Below are positions 9,967 to 44,931 of a stretch of 64,000 bases of DNA, piece by piece; position 1 is the first letter of the stretch, and every line of letters begins with the position of its first letter. The DNA is from Agelas oroides. Taxonomy: Eukaryota; Porifera; Demospongiae; Agelasida; Agelasidae. Made by a program: the position numbers and the translations under genes. The stretch spans positions 8,871,220 to 8,935,219 of the forward strand of contig OX422189.1 in NCBI GenBank assembly GCA_949130485.1. Direction: 5' to 3'. The notes under the pieces are model-generated. The model was not told where the DNA came from. It saw nothing but the letters and a program-made list of their open reading frames with translations, and searched no databases.

Positions 9967-12900
9967 ATGAACGGCTATAGGCCAGTCGCTCCTCAGATGA
10001 CTGGAAATGGCCAGCACTACCCTCCAGAGAATAAGGCCCAGGGTAAGAGGTGTCAGTGAGGGAGGTGGAGGGGGGGAGTTGCAAGTTTAAAGGATGTCTG
10101 TCGGGAATAAATATTTATGCATGTATGATGAGGCTAATAATAATATACACCTTGCCTCTCACGACACACACAGGTTCAACGTTTGCTTTCAGAAAGCGAT
10201 GGGGACAGATTGACTGGAGAAGCCTTGGTGAGTATAAGACTGTTAGCGACAGAACGTCCCCATACAGTATTTGCACCAGCCCTAAACCCAACCCTATTAA
10301 ACCATACCATACCTTGTATAAATGACAGTATTATGTCCCTGGCTACCATGTGTGTCACCCTTGATGCAGCTTCAGTGGATGTGGACAGGATTGCTAGGGA
10401 GATGGACTTTCAGTGTCTGCAACAGAACATAATGAACGTCACCTTCTGCAACATTCAGTCTGAGGTTAAACTGTGTGTGTGTGTGTTGAAACTGTGTGTC
10501 TGTGGGTGATAATGAATCACACTGACTGTCTTGTGCATGCACAAATAATCAATGGATGCCTTCCTGTCTGCAACTGCATACATGTACTTGCTGAGTTAGC
10601 TGCATACATGATGTCTAGGTGCAACTGCAGACAAGTAGGTTTACTTCTGCGTCCAAGTCTTCAAAAATGTACTGAGTTGTGTACATGTCGGTGCAATGTA
10701 CCTGCAGTTCAAGCAAACACAGGCATCCTACATCCTTTTTTTATTGGTATTGATATGCTTCTGCATTTTCATGCACTTCCATTCTAGGAGTTTCATAATT
10801 TGGATCCAAACTTCATCAAGTTATTTCGGCTCTCACAACTGATCATCGAATACCTCCTGGTAAGAAACCCCCCCCCCCTTCTCCCTCTGTCTCTCATTGC
10901 CTTCCCTCTCTCCTCCTCTCTTTCCCCCTCTCTTTCTCTCCATCCCTCACCTCCTCTCTTCTCCTTCACACAGCATTCCCAGCAATACCTCTCTGAGCAA
11001 GGAAGTGTGCTAGAACAGCGGCTACAACATTCTCAACAAGTAATGAAAACTTTCTACGTATGTATTTGCCTGTCTTACTCTCCCACTTCCTCCAGGAGCT
11101 GGAGTCATTGCAAGGGTCTCTCTCAGCAAGGGGGGAGGAGCTGAAGGCAGTGAAGAGGGAGAACCGGAAGAGGAGGAAGGTCATTGAAGCCTACCAAGAG
11201 ATGATGAGTGCTGGGGCAACTGGACTGCACGCTGTAAGCTATTATTTTCAGAAGAGTTCGTGAAGATCAGAGCTGATAGGGATGTGAATGCGTTGTTTAT
11301 TGTAGTTTATGCTCAACATATCTCAAAGAGATCCTCTTTGATATCAGAGCTGCTAGACTTTAAATTGCTGTAAACGCTTTGTGTGCTCGTGTGCTTTACT
11401 CTCGCAAACTTGGCAAGCATTCACAACATCACAAATAAAAATAAAAAATTGCAATAATCACGCACTCTTGCAAAAACACAGTAAAATAACATATCTCAGC
11501 TAAAGCTTCTACCACCCCGCCTAATTTAGGCTTGCAAATTTTCATAATCAGTATTGCTGTCAAGCTGTTCTGTGCTTTTATGCTTTCATTTGGGCAGAGG
11601 AAAGCTTTGGTATTTTCAGATTGTGTATGTTGCACAAATGAGAGAGTATTGTAATTAAGGTTTTTTGCTGTCTTCATGTTTGATGTTCCACAGTGTCCTG
11701 TGTGTCAGCGTGAGTTTGTGAGTGCAGAGTACCTACAGTCTCATATTCATAGACGGCATCCCGAACACTTATCACTGGCAAGGAGGGAAGGGGAGGAGAA
11801 GAAAAAGTAGGTGCTAGTGGTGTTGCAAGCACAAACAGTACAAGGCTTCACCATACCATCTTCTTCCTGCACTGCAGTGTGGTCACTCAGGAGGAGCTGG
11901 AACACAGGTTGCTAGATCAGCTGAGTGAGAGGCTGCAGGCATCTGAGGCCCAGCTCAGGGAGGAGATGGCCAGGAAGGTGAGTGGTGGTGCCACCATCTT
12001 GTGTGTGAATGTGTCGCCACTGCATGTCCTTCAGCTATGTTCCTGTGTTGAATGCTCTTCTCCTCCATACCCTGTGACACAAGACTGCTAATTTTCATCT
12101 GCGGCTACATTTTATTTTGTGAACTGTCGTAGGAACGTGAGGCTATGGAGAGTCAGACGAGAGAGTTTGAGGCATGGAAGCACAGGGAACAGGAGAGAAT
12201 GAGGGTGAGGTCTGACTAACCTCCAGTGATAGGATGGTAATCAACCCCTAGCTCTCCTTCCACCCTCCTCCCTCGTCCCTCCTCCTTCCTCCCTCCTCCC
12301 TCCTCCCTCCTCCCTCCTCCCTCCTCCCTCCTCCCTCCTCCCTCCTCCCTCCTCCCTCCTCCCTCCTCCCTCCACCCTCCTCCCACCTCCCTCCTCTCTC
12401 CACCCTCCTCCCACCTCCCTCCTCTCTCCACTTCTCTTCACAGCATGAGATGCAGGAGTTTCAGGCTCCCATTCTCTCTGAGTTGAGGTCTGTTCAGCAG
12501 GAGAAGGCTGAACTGAAGGAGGTGAGACACACCCTCACAATATACACCCTCACACACACACATCCCCATCACAACACGTAATTGACCAGCTCTGAGAAAG
12601 GGATACACTTCACCATTTACTAAGCTTTCCCATGGCGGCACAATGGCATGAGAAAGAGAACAAAAACTGCATATTACTCTACAATGTTTGGACTATTCCC
12701 AGGCACAGGTGGGGGTATGGCCCATGCTCAGTTGATAAATTTACAAAGAATTTTTGCAGCTAGTACATGCTAATTTACAACATGAAAGTGTATCCTTTTC
12801 TCAGAGCCGGTCACGCACTAGACACATGCAGACACACACACCAATTGACATAAATCCACACCATCCTCATCTAATAACTCTTCTCCTCTGTACCCACAGG

Positions 12901-13845
12901 CACTGCAACAAAAACAAGGTAATCGTATCCTTCTTCCTGGACCATCATCCAGTTTATTGTTGCTTGTAATATGAAAATACCTCTATACTGCAAGCAATAA
13001 TAGTGTGGTAAGGGGGGGGGGGGATAAGCTCCCGGCTAAGGTGTTCCCACGTACAAAACAAAGTATATGTTCTTTTGTGATGCTCATCCCTTCAGCTGAG
13101 TTAGAAGCAGCACAGACCAAGAGGCAATCTCACCTCGGCCATCTTGAGGTAGTGTGCAAGTCAGTCTTGTGCCAGGTTCCATTCCCTCACAAGGAGATGG
13201 GTCTGATGACTCTCTTGGTTGTGCCAAGTCAGCAGTATCAAGTCTAAACTAACCAATCAAATAGCACTACATCATACAACCATTGGATGCTAGGCAATAC
13301 AAGATTACTACGTCAAAGGCATGTAATCTTTAGTTTAATATACCGCTGACCTAGCATGACTGAAGCACTTACCGTGGTAAAATTGTAACCCTTTTCCTTG
13401 TGAGAGAGAGGAGTCTGCTAGGTACGATTGTACGAGCATACTGCAGATGTGTTATACTGGGTGGCTATCATTTCAACCTCTCGTGTTCCAGGGTGCAGAG
13501 GAGTTGGACATTGGGGGTGGGTCCAGGAGGAGGGCAAAGGTGGAGGTGGCTCAAATGAAGGAACAGCTTGAGTCACAGGTTGGGGGACAGACAGCCCTTG
13601 TCATTGTCCACCATCATTTGACCTGATCTGGTTCCCAACTTTTGTTGCATTTACTGATCATGAATGCGATTAAAGTAGAGCCTGGAATCAAGGCTGTCTG
13701 CGTATACATGATGTATGTATAGTGCATTGTGTGTTTCATGTACCCACACGCCGCCATACCGTCCCTCTATACTGCATATACACATTTACGCACAAGTTGT
13801 TTTACTCTTCTCTCCCTCTGCTATCCCTACCCTTTTGCACATGTA

Positions 13846-13877
<32 letters not shown>

Positions 13878-14506
13878 TACCATACCACACACAGGTTCAG
13901 GAGATGCAGTCCATGCTCAGAAAACAAGAGAAGAGCTGGGAGAAGAAAATGCAGAAACTTTCTTCAACTTACCAGGAGCAGCTCAGGGAGGTAATGAACA
14001 CTAACACCAGCACACACCTTCATATTCTGACCTCCCTCTCTCCCCTAGCTATTCTGCCTCTCTCTAGCTCCTCTTCCCTCTCTCCCTCTCAATGAATTGC
14101 CTCCTCTCCACTTCCCTTCTTCTCTTCGTCTTCCTCTCCACATGCACCTCTCCCTCTTCCTCTCCTTCCATCCTTCCTACCATCTCATTTTCCTCCCCCT
14201 CTCTCATTATATATTCTTCCTCCACTCCACCTCTCACCCCCCTCCTTCTCTTCCACACCCACGTTCTGTTTTGCTTTCCCTCTCCTCCCCACTCCCCTCC
14301 TCCCTCCTCACTTCTCCCGCACCCAGTCCCTTGAGAAGGTGCAGTCATTGGAGCAGAGTCATCAGAGCATGCACACCAGTGCTCAGAGGCAGAGAGTAAA
14401 GGAACAGTCCCACCTCACACAGGAGCTCAAGACACTGCAACAGGTGTGTGTGTGTGTGTGTGTGTGTGTTGTGTGTGTGTTGTGTGTGTGTGTGTGTGTG
14501 TGTGTG

Positions 14507-14590
<84 letters not shown>

Positions 14591-17500
14591 CATGCATGCA
14601 GGTTTGCAATGTGTGGGGTAAGTGTAGATGGGTGGAGGGCAGTAATCAATCTCAGACGAATACAGTATACAATCACTACTCTCCTCTGCAGAAGGTGAAG
14701 GAGCAAGAACAGCTGCTAGTCAGCCAGCAGGTAGGATGGTTAAGGTTCACACCAAAAGTGTATGTACTAACTATTTGTGAACACTCTCCGACACTGTGTG
14801 TCTGTTCCTCCCACAGCAGTTGTTAACCAGTCTACAGAGCCGGGAGTCCTCACCGGTGAGTGCTGTGATGTCTGATGTTCTAATTCAGTGGAATCTCTCC
14901 TCTAATTTTTTCCTTGGGTCCAACAAGTTACAATGAATTATGTTATCGCTTGATCAAGTGCTCAAATCATGTGAATGTGTCCTACATGTATGTATAGTAG
15001 CTGTACTGATGTGTGTGTATGTGTGTATGTGTACATACCCCCATGTAATTGTCACCTGTGAAGTCTCCCTTGTCTACATGTAGGCCGCCTCTTCCCCTCC
15101 TCCTGCTGCCAGCCCCTCACACTCGGAGCTGATGGTCCACAAGCACCTGGTGAAAATGACAGGTGAGCTTGAGAGAACGTGTAGTGTTGAAGAAAGGGAG
15201 GAGAGGGCAGATTTGAGTCTGCACGGTGTATACTGGTGGAAATGTGTTTACAACTTTGTTTGTGTTCTTACTGCCAGAGCCTGCAGCCCAGCCTGACTCT
15301 GAGGGAGACCGGAGTGAATCAGGTCAGTTGTTACCCACTAAGTCTGCCTCCGTTCCTCTGCCACTGGAGCCACTAGTCAGCTTGAGTGATAACAGTGACT
15401 GAAATGGCTGTGTGCAGTTATGTTTGAATGTGCAGTACAGTTTTATGTGGTTTGTTTCTGCAGGTGAAGGGAGCTATTCGGAAGAGGAGGAGGAAGAAGA
15501 GGAAGAAGAGGCGATGGAGGGGGAGGGGAGGGATGAAGTGGATACGCCCGGCTTTGCACCCTTCCCACACAGACCCATGATCAGAAGTACGCAGCAAGGA
15601 CCCTGTACCTGTTGATGTCACTCTCCTGTTTTTCTCCTCTTTCCTTCTCCTCTTTCCTTCTCCTCTTTCCTTCTCCTCTTTCCTTCTCCTCCTCCTCTCT
15701 CCTCCTACTCCTCCTCCTCCTCCTCCTCCTCCTCCTCCTCTCTCCTCCTACTCCTCCTCCTCCTCCTCCTCCTCCTCCTCCTCCTCCTCCTCCTCCTCCT
15801 CCTCCTCCTCCTCCTCTCCCTCCCTCCCTCCTCCTTCCCCTACTCCTTCTCTTCTTCATCCTCACTTCCTCCTCCCCCAGCTAAGTACGACCACCGTCCA
15901 GAGGTGCTGGGTAACATCAAACGTGAGACACAGGGTATCCTCAACGACGCTCTTGTACAGAGGGGCCTCTCAAAGGTAAGAATGATACGTAGCCCTCATA
16001 TACATGTACATGTATCTACTTTAACACTTCACTGCTCCTCCAAGTGTTTTAATCTTCTGCATAGCTTCTCTGTTACTAGGTTCTTTGTGATGTGTGATTC
16101 ATTGTTGTTATTGTGTAGACGGCTGCTGGTCTGACCGTGGCTCAGTTTGAGGAGAAGATGGGAACACTCGAGCAGGAGAGGCAACAGAGGATTCAGGTAG
16201 CAGGAGATACTTTTCCCCCTTCACCTCTCACTTCCCCCTTCACTCCCCTTCTCCCTCTTTTCTCCCTTCTGTCCCTCTCTCACCCATCTCCCTTCTCTCC
16301 TCCCCCTCCTTTACCTTATTCCCCCTCTCCCTCCCTCCATCCCTCCCTCTCTCTTCCTTCCATCCTCCCTCCTTCTCCTCCTTTCTCCCTCTCCTCCTTT
16401 CTCCCTCTCCTTGTTTCTCTCTCCATCAAGACCCATTACAACTTCCTGGAGCACAGAGAGAGGCTGTGTCATGAGGTGGATACCATTGCTGCCACTAACT
16501 GTGTCTTTGAGCCTCCCAAAGAGCTGCAGCTACCTCGCAAGATGAAGAAGCTTCGTTCGGGAGGAACAGCAATGGGAATCTCTCTCCCAGGTAAACTGTT
16601 TTGCCAGCAGTTTTGTGAAAAAGGCTTTACAAAATGTTTTTCACTTTCTTGGAACTTGTTCACAGCAGACAAGTTATACATTGGCTATTTCCTTCATCAT
16701 TACCTACATTACATTTAGTGACTCAACAGATGGTGGCTCGTGGAATGTAGATTGGCCATTGTTATGTACCCTCCCACTCCCCTACACACGCCACACATCA
16801 TGTATATAGGTCGGAGCAGTGGAAAGCCTCCCAAACCGACGTCTTCAAAGCTTTCTTCTTCCCTCCCAAGTGAGTGAAATTCAATTTTTCTGTCTCCATG
16901 TTGACCACAAGTCTGTGTAACCTACTTACATGAAGTAGAGATTTCCTCATTTAGCGATACTCTAGAGGAGTTACTGATTGTACACAATGTTTTTCCTATC
17001 CAGCCCCCAGCAGTGGCCCCTCAGCTGTGACCACGCCACAGTCTACCCCCACCCACACCACCCAGGTGACGGAGATACAGCCGGTGGTCACTAAACCTGC
17101 CGTCAAGGTGGCACCACTCGACAGGTGAGGTCACATGAGATGCAGAATTCGGTGTATCTGATTGGACAGAGGGATTTTGGAGGGAGCTCCTATTTATCGG
17201 TGTATCACTCTGCAATAATCTAGTATCACCTTCCTCACTCCTAACAGTGGATCAGACAGTGAGCTAACAACTGAGGGGTCAGAGGAGGAGGAGGAAGAGG
17301 AGGAGGAGGAGGAGGAGGAGGAGGAGGAACCCGGCAGGAAGCTTCCCTCCCTCACCCCTCACACCCCCACACCACCCAACAACCCCCAGGTTGTTCACGT
17401 GGGCAGAGGGTCTCTCGACAAAGATGAGAAAATGGAGGAAGAGGAGGACAGCCCTTGGGACAGGTGGGACACACTGATCAAAATCAAGTAATCTGATTTG

Positions 17501-18699
17501 TATTTTTCTAAATCTCATAGTTTGAGTTATACTAACTAGCACAAAGATCAGGAACTGTTGTTAATAGGGTCCAAATTTTGTTTCAATAACACTGTTGTAT
17601 GCAGTTGGTTAGAACTGTTGTTAATAGGGTCCAAATTTTGTTTCAATAACACTCTTGTATGCAGTTGGTTAGAACTGTTGTTAATAGGGTCCAAATTTTG
17701 TTTCAATAACACTCTTGTATGCAGTTGGTTAGTTTTAGCAATAATTATCCATGTGTGTGTAGTCTCATTCCCAGTCCTTAACCACAGCTTTTTTTGCTTG
17801 CAGTACAAATACAAATATCGTGCTTTTTGTACATGTTCTGCTAGTGATGAAAGCATTGCAGAACTGGGAACAAGGGTTGTATAAAGTCCGCTATCACGGA
17901 TCTGGCACTGGACCCAATGGTGCCCATATTAGCATTGTTTCCAGGCCCGTTCAAACAGGGCTGGGAACAAAGTGCTATGTCCATATTAGAGAGGGTCCAC
18001 TTTAGAGTCTGTTAATTTCTTCATCTGCAGTGATGAGGACAGTATAGAGGCACTGGCTACCCAGCATCTCGCAGGACGAGCGTCCTCCACTCCCATCAAG
18101 GTACACACCTCTTTCTGTTGATACCAGCCATGTCCCAGAAGTGTGACAGTACTAAACACTCCTAGTAAATTGTGATGTGAACTCCATGCAAGGTTAATGT
18201 TTCATCTTTTGTGTGTCCATTTATTTACTGCTTGTGTCTGCTACTCTGCTTTACTCCACCCTGAAGGCTTTCAGCACGACTGCCGACTCCTCTCACAAGG
18301 TGAGCAAGCTACCAGCTGTGAGCACTGTACTGCATTAGTAGAGACTCCAGATGTTCAAAATTTGCCAAGATTTTTTTCAGTGGCTTCTCAGTTGGCTTCT
18401 GCATAAATGAAGAGGTTATCTAACCCAAGTTATTTTCCGATCAAGTTGGTAACAGATAACCTTCTCTTCATTTGCCTATATATTTCATAAAGGACTTTCA
18501 GTGGATCTGTAACTGTGAAACTTTCTTGAAACTTCTACATGTAGCTGTTGTGAGTTCAATGGAGCTCAATTTAATTTGCAGGTTCATTCTCTGAAGGGGA
18601 GACTCAATCTAGAACCAGATCCTTCCAAGAGACCAGCTGGGGGTGTGGCCCTCTTCCCTCAGCCTCAGACGGTTGCTACACTTGAGGTGTGTATGTGTG

Positions 18700-18730
<31 letters not shown>

Positions 18731-20983
18731 AGCAAGGCCCAATAGGAGTGTTGTCCTCTTCCTTCAACACAAGGTGTATATGTGAGTATAAAGTGATGCT
18801 GTTATTAACTTTTTTCACTTACACCCAACGTGAACCAGCCTATAACTAGCTCTGTGTGTGGTGCATGTATATGTGACAGTCCCATGTAGAAATTGAAGAT
18901 TATTCCACCGTGTATTTCAATTGCAACACCGCATTTGAAGCGCCGCGTCATTGAACTTCCATTAAGGGTGTGGCTCATATGCACTTTGTAAACTTATTAG
19001 CATCTACGAAGCAAGTATGAGCTCAGCCCTTGACTGAATTTGTGCAGTACATTGCTTTGAACGCAGCAATGCGATTGAATACACAACGGACTAAATCTTC
19101 GATTCCTACACGGGACTATCACACGTGTGTGTACATGTATGAACATTCAATGAACCACATCTCCCTAATAAAATGTAATGCAAAGTCACCCACTGCGCAG
19201 GACATGTTTCAGCCAATACCAGGCCTCATCAGCTATGCTAGGGTAATGGTATACCGTAGGGCGGAAACTTGCAGTTGAAAATATTTGCAGATGCACCATT
19301 GCAATGTATTAGTGTGTGTACATATATTTGTTGGCTATGCTCTCCACAGATGATGTATTCCAATGTATGCTCATGTCCTTATGCCTCACAGAGTGACTCA
19401 GATGACAGTTTTAATCTGACAGAATCCAGCATTGCGGCTGCAGCAACTGCACAGTCCAAACAGTGAGTCCACACTACTTATGACACACAGTGTAGGATCT
19501 CGTGTTCAGACTAGTGTCTTCTCCACTTTGTTCAGAGTGACCCCCTCACTACAAGTGTCCGACAGTGACGCACACCATAACAAGCCAATCTCTAGAACAG
19601 GTATGTGCTGTACTGTACTACTACAGTATATACTGCATACAAACATATTATGTAAGGAGCTAGTCTCATTCCAGACCCTCGGTACTGGGGATCTTGCTGA
19701 GGGTCTGGGAATGAGACTTGTAAGGAGCATACTGATTCATCAGAGAAAGACAGATGACTATGTGACATTGTGGGAAGTGCTCCCTCATCATTGTCTACAC
19801 AGAGCATGGTCAGTGGTAGGCATCCTTCACGAGCACTGTATGCTTCTTGCGGTGGTGATTGTCTACACAGAGCATGGCCAGTGGTAGGCATCCTTCACGA
19901 GCACTGTATGCTTCTTGCGGTGGTGATTGTCTACTCAGAGCATGGTCAGTGGTAGGCATCCTTCACGAGCACTGTATGCTTCTTGCGGTGGTGATTGTCT
20001 ACTCAGAGCATGGTCAGTGGTAGGCATCCTTCACGAGCACTGTATGCTTCTTGCGGTGGTAATTGTCTACTCAGAGCATGGTCAGTGGTAGGCATCCTTC
20101 ACGAGCACTGTATGCTTCTTGCGGTGGTGATTGTCTACACAGAGCATGGTCAGTGGTAGGCATCCTTCACGAGCACTGTATGCTTCTTGCGGTGGTGATT
20201 GTCTACACAGAGCATGGTCAGTGGTAGGCATCCTTCACGAGCACTGTATGCTTCTTGCGGTGGTGATTGTCTACACAGAGCATAGTCAGTGGTAGGCATC
20301 CTTCACGAGCACTGTATGCTTCTTGCGGTGGTAATTGTCATCAGGGGTGCAGCTTTTGGGAGGCAATTGTCTCATAGTTTGTATTACCTGTTGTTAAGAG
20401 GAGGGTTGCCAGTGGTAGGCATCCTTCACGAGCACTGTATGCTTCTTGCGGTGGTGATTTTCTACACAGAGCATAGTCAGTGGTAGGCATCCTTCACGAG
20501 CACTGTATGCTTCTTGCAGTGGTAATTGTCATCAGGGGTGCAGCTTTTGGGAGGCAATTGTCTCATAGTTTGTATTACCTGTTGTTAAGAGGAGGGTTGC
20601 TGTGAAGATGGCAGGGGGGCACCCTGCTCTGTCTCTCCATACACCTCATGAGTTTATTGTAGTGACTGCCTAAGAGGGTCCCGGACTCTTTGAAGAATGA
20701 TCTGGAAAGTGTATTGTAGTCTCATTCCCAGGTCACTTCCAGATTTTACCATGGCTAAAAGATAAAATCTTGGAGCAGCCTGGGACGAGGTTATCTTTAT
20801 TGCTGGTTCCACAGCATTAGTGGCCTTGATATGCCCTACATGTAATTTGTTTTAGATAGAACACAGTGTAATTCTCTCTCCCTCACTTTCCCAGCCACCT
20901 CGTACTCTGCACTGACCACAGTAAGTGTGGAGGATTTTCAAGACTCGGACTTTTCTGACATTGAGGTCACCCGGGTCACATGA
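9967..20983 (+). CDS. DZIP1: DZIP1/DZIP1L-type zinc-finger protein of the ciliary base, 32 exons
   Basis: In vertebrates DZIP1 family proteins act at the basal body and transition zone in ciliogenesis and Hedgehog signalling. Exons: 9967-10042, 10174-10227, 10370-10464, 10788-10859, 10974-11039, 11096-11233, 11694-11806, 11878-11977, 12133-12204, 12444-12521, 12900-12918, 13096-13148, 13492-13578, 13895-13990, 14327-14443, 14692-14730, 14817-14855, 15084-15162, 15278-15322, 15464-15586, 15881-15975, 16119-16196, 16431-16590, 16810-16869, 17004-17124, 17248-17463, 18031-18100, 18267-18299, 18582-18686, 19392-19462, 19536-19600, 20895-20983. All phases agree: 2724 nt, 907 aa (vertebrate DZIP1 is of similar size). 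It has the conserved N-terminal domain (IDWRSL, DVDRIAREMD, IMNVTFCNI, KLFRLSQLIIEYLL), one C2H2 finger near 168-192 (CPVC...HIHRRH), long coiled coils to about 440, two glutamate runs, and an acidic serine-rich tail. Exon 28's acceptor is the least certain. Confidence 0.95.
17551..17730. repeat. 60-bp tandem repeat, three copies
   Basis: Three nearly identical 60-bp units starting GAACTGTTGTTAATAGGGTC lie in a DZIP1 intron (17464-18030). Confidence 0.95.
18873..19123. mobile_element. MITE with GTGACAGTCCCATGTAGAAA ends
   Basis: The left end, starting GTGACAGTCCC, pairs imperfectly with the right end, finishing GGGACTATCAC. A relative lies at about 34851-35086 in the TPC1 gene and a half copy near 33540-33640. 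It sits in a DZIP1 intron. Confidence 0.65.
19661..19719. mobile_element. 59-bp hairpin MITE with 9-bp target duplication
   Basis: A near-palindrome starts TAGTCTCATTCCAGACCCTC. GTAAGGAGC is duplicated exactly at 19652-19660 and 19720-19728. It is one of the smallest complete copies of the TAGCCTCG superfamily and lies in the last DZIP1 intron. Confidence 0.85.
19801..20540. repeat. 68-bp minisatellite in the last DZIP1 intron
   Basis: Units contain GGTAGGCATCCTTCACGAGC and differ at one or two bases. About eight units run to 20344. The remainder forms a longer unit, adding a segment starting TCATCAGGGGTGCAGC, that is itself repeated. Confidence 0.95.
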
Positions 20984-21701
20984 CCTCAGGAGTATACCCA
21001 CATGTAGTAATATTGTACATAGCTGCTAGCAGCAACTATAAGTTTCTATGCTGTTACATAACTGTCATTTTGTAGTAAGTACACTGTACAAATAGTTTAT
21101 ACTAGTTGGTATGGTCATTGTCACAGTACTGTACCAGAGTACTCAGGCTCCTCCCGCAGAACCTGGGTACAAGGCTATACCAGAGTAGCCTCGTACCTGG
21201 GCTCCTCCCGCAGAACCTGGGTACAAGGCTATATACCAGAGTAGCCTCGTACCCACGGGCTCCTCCCGCAGAACCTGGGTACAAGGCTATACCAGAGTAG
21301 CCTCGTACCCGGGCTCCTCCCGCAGAACCTGGGTACAAGGCTATACCAGAGTAGCCTTGTACCCAAGCTCCTCCCCCCAGAACCTGGGTACGGGGCTATA
21401 CCAGAGTTGATTTAACATGAATGGCAAGACATAAAATTTTCATGAACTCTATATGCTTCTATGCTGTTACATAACAGTCATGGATTTTGTAATAAGTATA
21501 CTAGTTGGTATGTGATTTGGTTTAAGATGAATGTCAACAAAAATTAATCTAGGTACAAGAATTAATGTAGAAAATGATTACCAGTCCATCACGTACACTA
21601 ATATATAAAAATCATATCAACAAATCACACCATCACATTCAACAACAAACAACACATTCAACAACAAACAACACATCAACTGTCAGCCATGTTTGACACG
21701 T
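20984..21701. other. Convergent 3' region between DZIP1 and the TPC1-type gene
   Basis: DZIP1 ends at 20983 (plus) and the channel gene's stop is at 21702 (minus). The stretch holds a tandem repeat (21123-21415) and AT-rich sequence. Both 3' UTRs must lie here, and may overlap. Confidence 0.7.
21123..21415. repeat. Tandem repeat of about 55 bp, five copies
   Basis: Each unit has CAGAACCTGGGTACAAGGCT and ACCAGAGTAGCCTCGTACCC. The phrase GCCTCGTACCC resembles the end of the local MITE superfamily, so the array may have grown from such an element. Confidence 0.9.
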
Positions 21702-43926
<22,225 letters not shown>

Positions 43927-44931
43927 TGGTCCGAGGTATATAGTGACTAGCTAGTCGCACCAATGATGGTTGCACTGCTTGACTCGAACCTGATACTGCA
44001 CGTAAGTACAGTATCGCTGGTCTTTGTTACTACGCATGCGCAGTTTGAAATCACCCTGAAACGAAGCCTCGCGGGAAGCGAGGTAATGATTGAGCTACTT
44101 TGCAAACGCAACAGTTACATGTGTACGTCGGTGTCAGCTCGAGGAGTGAGTAACTTCCCGGATAGAATGACTCCCCAGTCACTGGCTCCTAAGCGGGTCA
44201 AATGACTCCACCCTGGAGAAAATGACTCCCCTAGTATAAATTTGTAAACCTGCATACAAGCTATATACCTTGGAAATAATTTCAATGCTTTAATACACTG
44301 TTGTCATACACTACAAAAACTAGGTACTCAGTTAAAGTAGCCTCACAGAGTGGTTACTCCAGTTTCAGAAATGGTGAGTATATAATATATGAACTCCTAA
44401 TTCCATTAAGTTTCATTAAGAAGTAAAAAGCTAGCACAGACACTTGTCTGGAGATGATGTTAATAATTTGTGAATTCTCTTCATAGTAAGATTACTCAAG
44501 ACAAGTAGCTTAATAGAAGCGAGGAAGCGAGGTAATGATTGAGCTACTTTGCGTACATAACAGTTACATGTGTACGTCAGTGTCAGCTCGAGGAGTGAGT
44601 GACTTCCCGGATAGAATGACTCGGCTCCTAAGCGGGATCAAATGACTCCTCCCTGGAGAAAATGACTCGAGTTTTGCTACAATGTTCCATGGTTTTTATT
44701 TTTCTCCACAGCTGCGAGACAAAATCTGGGAGTGGCCTGGGAACGAGTATGGTTTCTGCATTGGGACATAGTGTCATTTTAGTTTAAAAACTACCGTACA
44801 TTGTAGCAAAAAGCTCTTAAATGAAACTCAATACTCAAAATATTAATATACAGAGAGACAAAGTACAAAAAACCACGATACATGAGGTGAAGAAACTGTG
44901 TCAGCCACCAGTCCTAATCTTCTCCACCTGG
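43927..44931. other. Spacer between TPC1-type gene and PAAF1; 150-bp direct repeat
   Basis: PAAF1 ends at 44932 and the channel's first ATG is at 43926, both on the minus strand, so the channel promoter should be here. Two diverged copies of a segment starting AGCGAGGTAATGATTGAGCT lie at about 44077-44230 and 44526-44671; each contains several AATGACTC motifs. No gene is seen. Confidence 0.65.

Noticed and set aside
14383-14706. Thr/His and Cys/Val repeat ORFs here and at other CA/GT tracts
   Set aside because: They are translations of dinucleotide repeats, mostly inside introns.
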